From positions 1,116,001 to 1,180,000 of the forward strand of contig NZ_OW370537.1 of assembly GCF_936270145.1 (NCBI RefSeq): 64,000 bases of DNA. Reading direction: 5' to 3'. A model generated the notes under the pieces. It did not search any database, had not been told where the DNA came from, and was given only the letters and a program-made list of their open reading frames with translations. The position numbers and the translations under genes are program-made. Source of the stretch: Wolbachia endosymbiont of Oedothorax gibbosus (GTDB lineage: Bacteria > Pseudomonadota > Alphaproteobacteria > Rickettsiales > Anaplasmataceae). Positions 36,820-57,631 of this stretch are shown here, in pieces (position 1 is the stretch's first letter; every line of letters starts with the position of its first letter).

Positions 36820-38100
36820 TTATTGTTTGCTTATAACAGTATCATTACTCATATATTTTTGCAACACGTTTGGTATTGTAACTGATCCATCAGAATTTTG
36901 ATAATTCTCCATTACGGCAATAATCGTCCTTCCTATAGCTAAAGCTGTGCCGTTTAAAGTGTGAACGTATTTTTTTATCTTTTTATCAGTTTCTGAAGAA
37001 TATTTAGTGTTCATTCTTCTTGCCTGAAATGTACCACAATTCGAGCAGCTTGATATTTCTCTATATTTATTTTGCTCAGGTAACCATACCTCTATGTCAT
37101 AAGTCCTTTGTGCAGCAAAACCCATATCGCCACTGCAAAGCAGCATTACTCTGTATGGCAATTCTAATTTTTTTAATATCTCTTCAGCAACACTCGTCAT
37201 ACGCTCAAGCTCATCATTTGATTGGTCTTCAGTTGTAATACTCACCAATTCCACTTTACCAAATTGGTGTTGCCTTATCATGCCCCTGGTGTCTCGTCCT
37301 GCGCTGCCTGCTTCTTTACGAAAACACTCTGAATACGCAGTAAAACGAATAGGCAGTTCTTTCTCTTCTATTATTTTGTCAGCAACCAAATTTGTTAAAA
37401 ACACTTCACTTGTAGGAATCAACCTCAATTCGTCGGTAGTCAAATACGAATCATCAGAAAATTTCGGTAGCTGACCAACGTTATACATAGCTTCGTTTTT
37501 CACCAAAGCCGGGTGATACACCTCAGTATAGCCAAATTCATTAACATGCATTTCAAGCATAAAATTTATTAGCGCTCGTCCAAGCTTAGCTAACTGTCCT
37601 TTTAATATCGCAAATCTTGATCCGGAAATTTTCGCCGCTTGTTCGAAGTCCATTAAACCTAACTTTTCTCCGAGTTCATAATGAGATTTTGCTGTAAAAT
37701 AAAACTGTCTTTTTTTTCCATATTTTCTCACTTCTAAATTAGAGTTCTCATCTGCACCTATTGGCACATCTTGCGCAGGAATATTCGGCAAGTTAGATAA
37801 AACATTCACTAACTTATCCTTTTCTGCTTGTTCTTTTAAGCTAATTGCCTCTATCTCATTTGTGAGGCTTTTTGACAACTCTATTTGCTCTTCACAGGGG
37901 CTCTTGCTCATTTTAAGCTTCTTTATTTCCTCTGTGATTTCATTACGCTGCCTATTCAAATCCTGCAGTTTAGTGGTTAATGATCTTTTCTCGTGATCAA
38001 TTTCTAATATCTCTTCCGCAGTAAATTCTCTAATTCCCCTGCTTTTCATTGCCTTCTCAAATTCTTCAAAGTTCTTACGTATATATTCTATATCGTGCAT
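36820..38100 (-). CDS. serS: Seryl-tRNA synthetase
   Basis: Charges tRNA(Ser) in the cytoplasm. The 426-residue protein starts [11 protein letters not shown] with an N-terminal helical hairpin (tRNA-binding coiled coil, about 25-100). It then has class II motifs: motif 2 [21 protein letters not shown] and motif 3 [16 protein letters not shown] place the start at ATG 38100; an in-frame ATG seven codons earlier (38121) is less like the family. It ends 33 bases from purD on the same strand. Confidence 0.95.
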   Translation of the reverse strand: MHDIEYIRKNFEEFEKAMKSRGIREFTAEEILEIDHEKRSLTTKLQDLNRQRNEITEEIKKLKMSKSPCEEQIELSKSLTNEIEAISLKEQAEKDKLVNVLSNLPNIPAQDVPIGADENSNLEVRKYGKKRQFYFTAKSHYELGEKLGLMDFEQAAKISGSRFAILKGQLAKLGRALINFMLEMHVNEFGYTEVYHPALVKNEAMYNVGQLPKFSDDSYLTTDELRLIPTSEVFLTNLVADKIIEEKELPIRFTAYSECFRKEAGSAGRDTRGMIRQHQFGKVELVSITTEDQSNDELERMTSVAEEILKKLELPYRVMLLCSGDMGFAAQRTYDIEVWLPEQNKYREISSCSNCGTFQARRMNTKYSSETDKKIKKYVHTLNGTALAIGRTIIAVMENYQNSDGSVTIPNVLQKYMSNDTVISKQ

Positions 38101-38242
38101 ATATTGTGCTATTACTAACATTATTACTGTACTTCAAAAGCTCTTAATATTCAATATTTTCTCATATTACTAAAACTATTATGGTTGATTTTATTGTTAG
38201 AGTTTATTAAAATTAATTAACTTAGCGTTCATAAGATATAGT

Positions 38243-40180
38243 ATGTTGGGCATCACAGAAAAATATAATAAATTCAAAGAGAGCACTTACTTCGCTGGTG
38301 GGAAATTTGTTATCAGCGCTACTTGTATACTCCTAGTAGCCACACTCGCTGCTGGCTGTTTAGGGACAGTAATAGGATCTCCTCTATTGACCTTTCCACT
38401 TGCTATGCTCATCTCTAACCCCGTAGTTTGGGTTTTAATGGGAATAATTCTTACAGTAGCATACAAAATGATTGTTAAACCTTTATTTCACTTAGCGAAG
38501 AACTATATTAATGGAAAAAGAGCTTCAAAGGGGGAAAAGAGTGAAGAAAAAGATACAGAACTACAAGATTTGCAAGGCAAGACTCCAGAAAAGCAAGCAA
38601 GACCGAAAACTCCTGATAGGGATAGTGGTGTTATTACATCGGAAATAGCTATAGATAATAATTCTTTTTTACATCAAACAGAGAAAGAAAAGAATTATAA
38701 TTACAAATTAACTACTACTGATATTAGAGATATTGTAAAAAGCAAATATGGGTGGATAGTACACAAAAATAAAAAAGGCTTAAAAGATACTTCTGAAGGT
38801 GTGATTTTTGCTTGTCCTGACTCTACATCATCTTTAGAGCAAGAACTAAAAGAATATAAAAATAAAGTAGAACGAGAGGGTAGTGATTTAGTGTTCACTT
38901 CAATCCTTAATTTAAATGGAAACCATTGGGTAACACTGGGTGTTTCTTACGACGAAAAGAGTGAAAAGTTTAGAGCTTGCTATTGCGATTCATTTGGTGA
39001 ACCATTACCAGAAGAGGTATCAAGTGCGCTACAGAAAACTCTAGGAATAGACAATAGTAGTATTAGAAACTCAAAAGCTAAACAACAAGATGATAAGTAT
39101 AATTGTGGAATATTTGCCTTAGAGAATGCTAAGAAAATTACAGATATGCTGAAAGCAGGCAAATCGTTTGATGAAATTGATGATCAGCTAAAATATGAAC
39201 TTAGTTCAGAGCAATTAATAGAGAAGAGAAAAGAATTTGCAAAAGCGTTGAAAAAGGATGAACAAAGCAGGGCTGGCACGCCAAGCCCTGTATTAGGTAG
39301 TCCAGGAAATATAAGTCGTAAAGATAGCGGAGTAAGTTTAGATTCAGTAGAAAGTAAGCAAACAAAAATTGTTCAATATAATACTACAGGTGATGGCAAC
39401 TGCTTTTTCCATGCGGTATTTGGTGATAATAGCTCTGGTCAATATAAAACTGAAAAAGCACAAGATATGAGAATGGAATGGCACAAATTTTTAAGTCAAT
39501 TTAACTCTTTGAATGATCCAAGGATGCCTGAGTTATTGAAGGGACAGATGCAGAAAGTTTTTGGTGCATTCTTAGAAAATCCAAATCATTTGATTGGTAT
39601 GTCGGACTCAATAAAAGATTTGGTTCAGCATACAAACAGACGGGTAGAGAAGATCAAAAAAAAGACTAATAAATTAATAAAAAAGTTATGTTGTCTTACA
39701 ACATTAAAAGAAAATGAAGTTATAGGTGATTTAAGAAGCATTAGTGCTAGTAATCTCAATATTAGTGAAAGAAAATATGATAGAAATTATAATAGTGATA
39801 CTGCAGCAAATTCTTTTCTCAATGGCAAATCCATTTATAGATCTTATCTAGAGGCAATCAGCAGCCAAAGTTACCATGTTTTCATAGAAGAAATTTCTAT
39901 CTTAGCTTCGCTGGCTAATATTGAAATTGACGTCTACTATAAAAATAATGGTAATGATGTAAATACATTGTTTCTGCCAAATGCGGGAATGATAAATGAA
40001 GGTTATCAGCAGAACAACGAGCTATGGGGAAATAAAGAACAAGAAACGGTATACTTGGCACCTGGTCATTATGAGAGAGCTGAGATAGTAGAGGTAGAGC
40101 CTTCTCTTATGGAAAAAGTAAGTTCGGCTATACAAAGTGTTGTAACAGTATGTGTAAATGCGCTAGGTTTGAACACATAG
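38243..40180 (+). CDS. Putative host-directed protein with Ulp1-like (C48) and OTU-like cysteine protease domains
   Basis: This 645-residue protein has an N-terminal pair of hydrophobic segments (about 20-40 and 47-85) and a charged linker (100-150). A C48-type domain (about 155-335) has His228 (GNHWVTLGV), Asp249 (CDSFGEP), Gln282 and Cys288 ([10 protein letters not shown]) in the order and spacing of Ulp1 proteases. After a Ser/Pro linker a second domain (about 375-615) has DGNCFFHAV with Cys387, as in OTU deubiquitinases, and a candidate His609 (PGHYE). Both families cleave ubiquitin or ubiquitin-like proteins. Bacteria lack ubiquitin, so a secreted effector role is inferred. No Shine-Dalgarno sequence is obvious; dusB follows at 5 bp. 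The function is unproven. Confidence 0.72.
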   Translation: MLGITEKYNKFKESTYFAGGKFVISATCILLVATLAAGCLGTVIGSPLLTFPLAMLISNPVVWVLMGIILTVAYKMIVKPLFHLAKNYINGKRASKGEKSEEKDTELQDLQGKTPEKQARPKTPDRDSGVITSEIAIDNNSFLHQTEKEKNYNYKLTTTDIRDIVKSKYGWIVHKNKKGLKDTSEGVIFACPDSTSSLEQELKEYKNKVEREGSDLVFTSILNLNGNHWVTLGVSYDEKSEKFRACYCDSFGEPLPEEVSSALQKTLGIDNSSIRNSKAKQQDDKYNCGIFALENAKKITDMLKAGKSFDEIDDQLKYELSSEQLIEKRKEFAKALKKDEQSRAGTPSPVLGSPGNISRKDSGVSLDSVESKQTKIVQYNTTGDGNCFFHAVFGDNSSGQYKTEKAQDMRMEWHKFLSQFNSLNDPRMPELLKGQMQKVFGAFLENPNHLIGMSDSIKDLVQHTNRRVEKIKKKTNKLIKKLCCLTTLKENEVIGDLRSISASNLNISERKYDRNYNSDTAANSFLNGKSIYRSYLEAISSQSYHVFIEEISILASLANIEIDVYYKNNGNDVNTLFLPNAGMINEGYQQNNELWGNKEQETVYLAPGHYERAEIVEVEPSLMEKVSSAIQSVVTVCVNALGLNT

Positions 40181-40185
40181 AATAT

Positions 40186-49679
<9,494 letters not shown>

Positions 49680-49719
49680 TTAAAAGAGCTATATCAATAT
49701 AAAATTAATACATTAAATA

Positions 49720-50666
<947 letters not shown>

Positions 50667-50678
50667 GGCATTACTCCC

Positions 50679-51332
50679 CTAAATTATATCTTCTACTTTG
50701 CTTAATTTATAAGCTTTACCCATAGTTGAATTTAAAAAAACACTCTTAAAGTAAACTCCTTTTGCAGAAACAGGTCTACTATCTTTAATCACTTTAAGAA
50801 AGGCTTTCAAATTTTCCAGCAAATCATCAATGCCAAATTTTATATTTCCTAATTTACCATGAATAACACCATTTTTATCTGTTCTAAATTTTATCTGACC
50901 AGACTTAATGGTTTTAATAGCTTCTGCAATGTTAGAAGTTACAGTACCAAATTTAGGGTTAGGCATCAGTCCTTTAGCACCCAATACTTTTGCAATAGGA
51001 GTAATTTTTGCCATAAAATCAGGAGTAGTAATGCACCAATCAACATCCAACTTTCTACCTTTTTTTATTTCTTCAACTAAATCCTCTCCTCCTGCAATAT
51101 CAGCACCAGCTTTTTCAGCTTCTAATAAATGTTTATCTTGAGCGAAAACAGCTACTTTAATATTCTTCCCGATACCTTTAGGCAAAACTACTGTACCACG
51201 CACCTGCTCTTCAGATTTACGTGAATCTACGCCTAAATTGACCGCAATATCAACTGATTCATTAAATTTTGCTGAAGCAGACTCAACAATCTTCTTCAAA
51301 CACTGCTTAGGATTATCATTATATGTATTCAT
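50679..51332 (-). CDS. rplA: 50S ribosomal protein L1
   Basis: The 217-residue protein forms the L1 stalk and aids tRNA exit. Signatures: [38 protein letters not shown] and [14 protein letters not shown]. Slightly shorter than the usual 230. It begins 4 bases after the rplK stop; the ATG is unambiguous. Confidence 0.95.
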   Translation of the reverse strand: MNTYNDNPKQCLKKIVESASAKFNESVDIAVNLGVDSRKSEEQVRGTVVLPKGIGKNIKVAVFAQDKHLLEAEKAGADIAGGEDLVEEIKKGRKLDVDWCITTPDFMAKITPIAKVLGAKGLMPNPKFGTVTSNIAEAIKTIKSGQIKFRTDKNGVIHGKLGNIKFGIDDLLENLKAFLKVIKDSRPVSAKGVYFKSVFLNSTMGKAYKLSKVEDII

Positions 51333-51336
51333 TTAC

Positions 51337-51777
51337 CTAACCTTCCACAACTTCTATACCCATAGATTTTGCAGTGCCTACAACCATTTTCACTGCTGAA
51401 TCTTCATTATCCACTTTCATATCTACCATCTTGCACTTTGCCACTTTAATTATAGCAGACATAGGTAATTTAGCCACTAATTCTTTACCAGGATTACCAG
51501 AACTTTTACTTAATTTAGCCTCCTGCTTAAGTAAATAAGCCACAGGCGGACCGCTGACAGTAAAATCATGAGAGCGATCATCCTTTATAGAAATTCGCAC
51601 TGTTACTAAATCGCCTACTTTATAATTAGCGTTAGCAGCGCTAGTAACTTTATTAAAAGCTTCACAAAACTTAGGAACAGGTATACCACGCGGACCAAGT
51701 ACTGAAGCAATTTTTGGTCCTGGAACTGCTTTTCCAGCTTCCATAAGTAAGTTAATCTTAGCAACTACAACACTCAT
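51337..51777 (-). CDS. rplK: 50S ribosomal protein L11
   Basis: 146-residue rRNA-binding protein of the GTPase-associated centre. Typical MSVVVAKINLLMEAGKAVPGPKIASVLGPRGI start, with a KVGDLVTVRI middle and a SGNPGKE motif. Begins 2 bases after nusG. Confidence 0.95.
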   Translation of the reverse strand: MSVVVAKINLLMEAGKAVPGPKIASVLGPRGIPVPKFCEAFNKVTSAANANYKVGDLVTVRISIKDDRSHDFTVSGPPVAYLLKQEAKLSKSSGNPGKELVAKLPMSAIIKVAKCKMVDMKVDNEDSAVKMVVGTAKSMGIEVVEG

Positions 51778-51779
51778 AA

Positions 51780-52616
51780 TTAATCCTCTATTTTCTCTAC
51801 TTGAGCCAGATCAAGCTCTATTATTGTCGGCTTACCTAAAATCGATACTTCCACATTAATAATTTTTTTCTCATCGTTTACCATATTTACCTTACCAGTA
51901 AAATTTTGAAAAAGACCATCATTAATTTTCACTTTTTCACCTTTTTCATAACCATAACCTAACTTCTTTGTCTCTTGAGCATTATAAAGTGCATTACACA
52001 TTGAGTGAATCTCATCATCCAAAATTACCTTTGGAATATTACCATTTTTCAAAAATCCATAAACCTTAAGAGATTTTGGTATATTATTGATAAAATTCAA
52101 TACTTCATCGCATAAATTCACGTATAAAAAGACATAACCAGGAAAGCATTTCCTTCGTGTAGCAATTTTCTTAGATTTCAACTCTATTTCACTTAGTTCT
52201 TCATATGGAATAAAAACTTCCTTAAAGTAATCACTAACACCCAATCTCATAGAATTTTCCAATATATGTTGGCGCACTTTCTCTTCACAATTGGAAGCAA
52301 CTCTCAAGATATACCATTTATATCTATTAAATTCTTTACACTTTAAACTTATCTCATCATCTGAAATCATCTCAAAATCACCAGATTCGCCACTACAGAA
52401 TCCAGGCGTTTGATTCAAAATATTTTTGCTTTCATCACACAGATGCATATATACATACACTTCACATAACTCTTTTATATCAGACTTTGAATTACATACC
52501 GTTTGATAAGGAATAAACACCTCCTTAAAATAAACAGCATTACTTACCAATTCGCGTATGTTTTGCTCATATCCATAATCAACTTTAATGATATACCATT
52601 TATATTCACATTCCAT
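51780..52616 (-). CDS. nusG: Transcription factor NusG with a duplicated NGN domain
   Basis: NusG binds RNA polymerase to aid elongation and Rho termination. The usual size is about 180; this protein has 278 residues. Residues 5-89 and 99-203 are homologous to each other: YKWYII/YKWYIL, YFKEVFIPY twice (29-37 and 130-138), VYVYMHLCDE/YVFLYVNLCDE, SDDEI/LDDEI. The second copy has the full NGN set with the RRKCFPGYVF loop; the first lacks it and is degenerate. A KOW domain (224-277) follows. ATG 52616; the upstream TTG at 52628 is less likely. It overlaps the secE stop by 11 bases, showing coupling. Whether the first copy binds RNA polymerase is unknown. Confidence 0.88.
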   Translation of the reverse strand: MECEYKWYIIKVDYGYEQNIRELVSNAVYFKEVFIPYQTVCNSKSDIKELCEVYVYMHLCDESKNILNQTPGFCSGESGDFEMISDDEISLKCKEFNRYKWYILRVASNCEEKVRQHILENSMRLGVSDYFKEVFIPYEELSEIELKSKKIATRRKCFPGYVFLYVNLCDEVLNFINNIPKSLKVYGFLKNGNIPKVILDDEIHSMCNALYNAQETKKLGYGYEKGEKVKINDGLFQNFTGKVNMVNDEKKIINVEVSILGKPTIIELDLAQVEKIED

Positions 52617-52806
52617 AAATAATTCCAAATAAAGCCTTAATTACGTAAAGAGACATAAAATCCACAAAACAGAAGAAAATCGAAAAGCATAATATAACAA
52701 TCATTACAACAAATAGAGATGACAACACCTCCTGTTTCTTTACCCAAGCAATTCTTCGTATTTCTTGCTTTATATCACAGAAAAAACCACACAAACTTTT
52801 TAACAT
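52606..52806 (-). CDS. secE: Preprotein translocase subunit SecE
   Basis: The small essential Sec channel subunit: 66 residues, a charged amphipathic helix (EIRRIAWVKKQEV) followed by one transmembrane helix (about 27-60). I chose ATG 52806, directly after GGTGGAA; a GTG at 52815 is possible. It lies between tRNA(Trp) and nusG in the classical order. Confidence 0.85.
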   Translation of the reverse strand: MLKSLCGFFCDIKQEIRRIAWVKKQEVLSSLFVVMIVILCFSIFFCFVDFMSLYVIKALFGIIYGM

Positions 52807-52825
52807 TTCCACCACAACATTAATG

Positions 52826-52898
52826 CAGGAGCGATAGGAATTGAACCTACAACCTCTGGTTTTGGAGACCAGCGCTCTACCAATTGAGCTACACTCCT
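52826..52898 (-). tRNA. trnW: tRNA-Trp (anticodon CCA)
   Basis: A 73-nt cloverleaf on the minus strand: acceptor AGGAGTG/CGCTCCT with discriminator G, D-arm GCTCAATTGGTAGAGC, anticodon arm CTGGTCTCCAAAACCAG with anticodon CCA, and T-arm with GGTTCAATTCC. No CCA end is encoded. It sits between tuf and secE as in many bacteria. Confidence 0.96.
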
Positions 52899-52911
52899 AT
52901 AACTTAAACTC

Positions 52912-54084
52912 TCACTCCAAAATTTCAGAAACAACACCAGAACCAACAGTTCTACCGCCTTCTCTTATCGCAAAACGCAATCCCTTATCCATTGCTATCG
53001 GTACTTGCAATTCTACCTCTACACTCACATTATCTCCTGGCATTACCATCTCCTTCCCATCTAGCAATTTTATGCTCCCAGTTACATCCGTTGTCCTTAA
53101 ATAAAACTGTGGCTGGTAATTCGCAAAAAATGGTGTATGCCTTCCTCCTTCCTCTTTCTTTAATATATAAACCTCCGCCTTAAACTTTCTATGCGGCGTT
53201 ATCGTCCCCGGTTTTGCTAATACTTGTCCTCTCTCCACTTCTTCTCTTTTTGTTCCCCTGAGCAATATTCCTACATTGAGTCCTGCACTTCCCTTATCCA
53301 GCAACTTCTTAAACATTTCTACACCTGTGCATATCGTCTTTTGCGTCGCTTTCAGGCCTATTATCTCTATCTCTTCTCCCGTCTTTATTTCTCCTTTCTC
53401 TATTCTTCCTGTTACCACCGTTCCTCGCCCAGATATCGAAAATACATCTTCGATTGGCAATAAAAATGGTAAATCCACAGGCCTTGGTGGAACCGCTACA
53501 TATTCATCTAACTTTTCCATCAATTTATCTATTGATTTCTTTCCATATTCGCTGCTGTCATCCTCCAGCGCCTTGAGTGCTGAACCAACCACAACAGGCA
53601 CTTCATCCCCTGGAAATCCGTATTTATTCAGCAATTCCCTCACTTCCATTTCGACTAAATCCATCATCTCAGCATCAGCAACATCAGCTTTATTTATATA
53701 CACCACGATATATCCAACACCTACCTGCTTCGCCAGCAATATATGCTCTCTTGTTTGTGGCATTGGCCCATCAACCCCTGACACTACCAATATCGCTGCA
53801 TCCATCTGTGCTGCACCTACTATCATGTTCTTTACATAATCAGCGTGTCCAGGACAATCAACATGTGCATAATGCCTTTTTTCCGTCTGATACTCAACAT
53901 GCGCTGTTGCTATTGTTATCCCCCTCTTCCTTTCTTCTGGCGCCTTATCTATCTGATCGTACGCTACAAAATTTCCATAATGCTTTGTTATCGCTGCTGT
54001 TAACGTTGTCTTCCCATGATCCACATGTCCTATTGTTCCCACATTTACATGTGGCTTTCCAAATGCTTCCACTACTGCTGTCAT
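52912..54084 (-). CDS. tuf: Elongation factor Tu
   Basis: A GTPase that delivers aminoacyl-tRNA to the ribosome. The 390 residues have GHVDHGKTT (P-loop), [15 protein letters not shown] (G3), NKADVAD (G4), and the two beta-barrel domains ending [11 protein letters not shown]. The translation differs from others mainly in the [17 protein letters not shown] region. It ends 13 bases before tRNA(Trp). No second tuf copy is seen in this window. Confidence 0.97.
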   Translation of the reverse strand: MTAVVEAFGKPHVNVGTIGHVDHGKTTLTAAITKHYGNFVAYDQIDKAPEERKRGITIATAHVEYQTEKRHYAHVDCPGHADYVKNMIVGAAQMDAAILVVSGVDGPMPQTREHILLAKQVGVGYIVVYINKADVADAEMMDLVEMEVRELLNKYGFPGDEVPVVVGSALKALEDDSSEYGKKSIDKLMEKLDEYVAVPPRPVDLPFLLPIEDVFSISGRGTVVTGRIEKGEIKTGEEIEIIGLKATQKTICTGVEMFKKLLDKGSAGLNVGILLRGTKREEVERGQVLAKPGTITPHRKFKAEVYILKKEEGGRHTPFFANYQPQFYLRTTDVTGSIKLLDGKEMVMPGDNVSVEVELQVPIAMDKGLRFAIREGGRTVGSGVVSEILE

Positions 54085-54095
54085 AATTATTACCC

Positions 54096-56168
54096 TTAAT
54101 TATACTTTAACTTTAATTCATCAACCACATATTGTGGTACTTGTTCATAATAAGAAAAATGCATACTATACTGAGCTCTTCCCTGCGATATAGAACGCAA
54201 AACATTTATATAACCAAACATATTCGCAAGAGGTACAAAAGCAAGAATTATAGTGCTACTATTATGTGTTTCCATACTTGAAACTTGCCCCCTTCTGCTA
54301 TTTACATCGCCCATGATATCACCCATATACTCTTCAGGCGTAATGATTTCAACTTTCATCACAGGTTCTAACATTTTTGGACCAGCTTTATTTGCCATCT
54401 CTTTAAAAGCACCTTTAGCAGCAAGCTCAAAAGCTAAAGGACTTGAGTCAACTTCATGAAAAGCACCATCAATAAGAGTAGCTTTAAAGTCAATAACTGG
54501 AAACCCAGAAATTATACCACCTTCTTTGATCAACTCTAATCCATTCTCCACACCAGGAATATATTCTTTTGGAATAGCACCACCTACAATTTTGCTCTCA
54601 AACTGAAACCCAGATCCGGGCTCAAGAGGCTCAAATTTTATTTTAACCTTAGCAAATTGACCAGCACCACCGGACTGTTTTTTATGAGTATAATCAATTT
54701 CAACAGATTTAGTGATAGTTTCACGATATGCAACTTGAGGCGCACCGACGTTAGCTTCAACGTTAAACTCGCGCTTCATTCTATCAACAATAATCTCAAG
54801 ATGCAGCTCACCCATGCCTTTCAATATAGTCTGTCCACTCTCCGCATTTACTGACATTCTTAAAGAAGGATCTTCTGCAACCAATCTATTTAAAGCAACA
54901 CCTAATTTTTCCTGATCTGAAGTAGTTTTAGGTTCCACAGCAATTTCAATAACAGGCTCAGGAAATTCCATACGCTCTAATAATATAGGAAAATCAGGTG
55001 AACATAAAGTGTCACCAGTAATTGTTCTCTTTAATCCAACTAAAGCAACTATATCGCCAACTTTAGCTTCGTTTATATCTTCTCTGTTATTTGCATGCAT
55101 AAGCAACATCCTGCCAATTCCTTCAGTCTCATTTTTTCCCGCATTTAACACAGCAGATTTAGATTTTAACTTACCGGAATAAATACGAATAAACGTCAAG
55201 CTACCTACAAACTTATCCGTCATCACTTTAAATGCAAGAGCAACGAATTTCTCTTTTTCTGAAGGTTTGATCTCAATTTTCTTTTCTGAATCTTTAGGGT
55301 CAGTTCCAACAATTACATCAATATCAATAGGAGAAGGTAAAAAGTCAACCACACCATCTAAAAGTGGTTGTACGCCTTTATTTTTAAAAGCTGATCCACA
55401 TAATACAGGGACAAATTTTCCTTTAATGGCCCCATTTCTCACACATTTTTTCAGTAAATCCACTGGCAGATCATTAGACTCAAAGTAAGTATTCATTGCT
55501 TCATCATCCATCTCAGCTGCAGCATCTAATAAAAGATTTCGATATTCTTGAGCCTTATCAAGCAAATCAGAAGGAATATCTTCATAAGAAAATTTAGCGC
55601 CCAACGTTTCTTCTTGCCATATAATGGCTTTCATAGAAATAAGGTCAATTATACCTTTGAAATCTTTCTCACTTCCTATTGGCAACTGAATGACTAAAGG
55701 TGCTGCACCAAGCTTCGTCTTTATCATATCGACACATCGATAAAAATTTGCCCCTATTCTATCCATCTTATTAACAAAGCAGATACGAGGAACACTATAT
55801 TTATCAGCTTGACGCCAAACTGTCTCAGATTGAGGCTCAACTCCAGCAACTCCATCAAATACAGCAACTGCACCATCTAAAACCCTTAAAGACCTCTCAA
55901 CTTCAATAGTGAAATCAACGTGACCAGGAGTGTCTATTATATTAACCCTATGATCATTCCAAAAACATGTTGTTGCAGCAGATGTAATTGTAATACCACG
56001 CTCTTTTTCCTGCTCCATCCAATCCATAGAAGCTGCACCATCATGCACTTCACCAATTCTATTTTGTTTACCAGTATAAAATAAAATACGCTCTGTTGTG
56101 GTAGTCTTACCAGCATCTATGTGAGCCATTATTCCTATATTTCTGTATTTAGATATTCCAACTTCCAT
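54096..56168 (-). CDS. fusA: Elongation factor G
   Basis: The translocation GTPase, 690 residues. It shows [19 protein letters not shown] (P-loop), [25 protein letters not shown] (G3), [10 protein letters not shown] (G4), and the C-terminal domains IV-V. Length is as expected. In the str operon after rpsG (21 bases away) and 11 bases before tuf. Confidence 0.97.
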   Translation of the reverse strand: MEVGISKYRNIGIMAHIDAGKTTTTERILFYTGKQNRIGEVHDGAASMDWMEQEKERGITITSAATTCFWNDHRVNIIDTPGHVDFTIEVERSLRVLDGAVAVFDGVAGVEPQSETVWRQADKYSVPRICFVNKMDRIGANFYRCVDMIKTKLGAAPLVIQLPIGSEKDFKGIIDLISMKAIIWQEETLGAKFSYEDIPSDLLDKAQEYRNLLLDAAAEMDDEAMNTYFESNDLPVDLLKKCVRNGAIKGKFVPVLCGSAFKNKGVQPLLDGVVDFLPSPIDIDVIVGTDPKDSEKKIEIKPSEKEKFVALAFKVMTDKFVGSLTFIRIYSGKLKSKSAVLNAGKNETEGIGRMLLMHANNREDINEAKVGDIVALVGLKRTITGDTLCSPDFPILLERMEFPEPVIEIAVEPKTTSDQEKLGVALNRLVAEDPSLRMSVNAESGQTILKGMGELHLEIIVDRMKREFNVEANVGAPQVAYRETITKSVEIDYTHKKQSGGAGQFAKVKIKFEPLEPGSGFQFESKIVGGAIPKEYIPGVENGLELIKEGGIISGFPVIDFKATLIDGAFHEVDSSPLAFELAAKGAFKEMANKAGPKMLEPVMKVEIITPEEYMGDIMGDVNSRRGQVSSMETHNSSTIILAFVPLANMFGYINVLRSISQGRAQYSMHFSYYEQVPQYVVDELKLKYN

Positions 56169-56189
56169 ATCACAATTAATTAGCTAACA

Positions 56190-56669
56190 TTAAAAACGAA
56201 GATGAGAAAATGCCTTATTAGCCTCAGCCATTTTATATTTTTCTTCGCACATCTTAAACGCACCACCGCGTTTATTATAAGCATCCAGTATTTCAGATTG
56301 CAAACAATCAACAGTGGTTTTTCCACTCTTTTTTCGAGCAGCAGAAGTTGCTTTAGCAATCCACCTTAACGCTAAAGAAACCGCTCTATCTTGTCGAACT
56401 TCAACAGGCACTTGATAAGTTGCACCACCAATGCGTCGAGAACGCACTTCTATAGAAGGAGTAACATTTCCTACCGCTGTTTCAAAAATTGATAACCCAC
56501 CTTCACCTATTTTCTTTTCAGCTAAAGACAAAGCGCCATAGATAATCTTTTCTGCAGTAGATTTTTTACCACATTTCATGATTGTATTAATGAAACGCAT
56601 CAGCAAAACACTGCCGTAACGCGAATCAGGACTTATTTCTCTTTTTTTTGCTTTATTCCGACGAGCCAT
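56190..56669 (-). CDS. rpsG: 30S ribosomal protein S7
   Basis: A 159-residue small-subunit head protein that nucleates assembly. Signatures [47 protein letters not shown] and [28 protein letters not shown]. It starts 5 bases after rpsL. Confidence 0.96.
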   Translation of the reverse strand: MARRNKAKKREISPDSRYGSVLLMRFINTIMKCGKKSTAEKIIYGALSLAEKKIGEGGLSIFETAVGNVTPSIEVRSRRIGGATYQVPVEVRQDRAVSLALRWIAKATSAARKKSGKTTVDCLQSEILDAYNKRGGAFKMCEEKYKMAEANKAFSHLRF

Positions 56670-56674
56670 AAACT

Positions 56675-57049
56675 TTAACCAGATTTCTTTACACCATATT
56701 TTGAACGAGCTTTCTTCCGATTTTGCACACCACGCAGATCAAGGGCACCTCTTATTATGTGATAACGCACACCTGGCAAATCTTTAACCCGCCCACCACG
56801 TATCAAAACAACAGAGTGCTCTTGTAAATTATGACCTTCACCAGGTATATAAGCTATCACTTCACCATATCCACTAATTTTTACTCTGGCTACCTTACGG
56901 AGTGCTGAGTTAGGTTTCCTAGGAGTTGTAGTATACACTTTAGTGCAAACACCTCTCCTTTGAGGGTTACTTTCTCCCAAAGCTGGTGCCTTTTTCTTAT
57001 GGGTCAATCCTAATCTACCCTTACGTATTAATTGATTTATCGTAGGCAT
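56675..57049 (-). CDS. rpsL: 30S ribosomal protein S12
   Basis: 124 residues of the decoding centre: [29 protein letters not shown] (site of streptomycin resistance, Lys present), [33 protein letters not shown]. It is the first gene of the str-tuf-beta set, on the minus strand; upstream 57050-57150 is an AT-rich promoter region. Confidence 0.97.
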   Translation of the reverse strand: MPTINQLIRKGRLGLTHKKKAPALGESNPQRRGVCTKVYTTTPRKPNSALRKVARVKISGYGEVIAYIPGEGHNLQEHSVVLIRGGRVKDLPGVRYHIIRGALDLRGVQNRKKARSKYGVKKSG

Positions 57050-57150
57050 ATGTTATAAACTCAAGCTCATAAGTTTTTAGTTATAAAATAATAAACCTCA
57101 ATAGTCAATATAAAAATAAACATTACTACTCTAATAATTAAGCTCAATAA

Positions 57151-57555
57151 CTATTCATACCATCTGAGTAAGGTCTTTCTTTTCATTTTAGAGTTAAGAT
57201 CAAATGCTTTTATTTCAAGATCTGTATTTTTCTTCATATAATCTAAGCCATTAGCCAATTTTGCATTGAAACTCTCCGCAAGCTTTGTAGCTAATTCCCT
57301 TGCTTCTTCATCTCTATTAAAAGCTGATACTAAGCTAATGTCAGGTGCGTTTGCAACAACTACATGCTTAACACCATGTTCACTTAGAACCTTAAGTGCG
57401 TTACATATTTCACTCACTGCTTGTTCCAATACTTCTTCCGCTTTAGTATCGTCATAAGCAGTAGCAACCATACCATCATTTCCGCTGATCACGATGAAAA
57501 ATAAATCTTCTTTACCTATACCTGGTTTATTTGCCACAATATTTACTATATCCAA
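57151..57555 (-). pseudogene. Fragment of an SGNH/GDSL-type esterase
   Basis: The 134-residue frame resembles the middle of a GDSL lipase: GKEDLFFIVISGND (block III with Asn-Asp), then EHGVKHVVVANAPDISLVSAFN and a region EARELATKLAESFNAKLANGL. The Ser block I at the N-terminus and the Asp-x-x-His block V at the C-terminus are absent. The frame begins after a TGA with only a TTG and ends in RWYE, unlike the family. It is probably a decayed piece of a larger gene. Recognition is by pattern. Confidence 0.55.
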
Positions 57556-57631
57556 TCATGTTGTTTCATGAGATTCATAAAAAAAGAAAAATAGTGGTGA
57601 AATCAGCTTCTTCTTAACTTGACACGTATAC

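Noticed and set aside
53276-54086. Long frames opposite tuf (up to 187 codons)
   Set aside because: Shadows of the conserved EF-Tu frame; Ser/Pro/Thr-rich translation typical of antisense.
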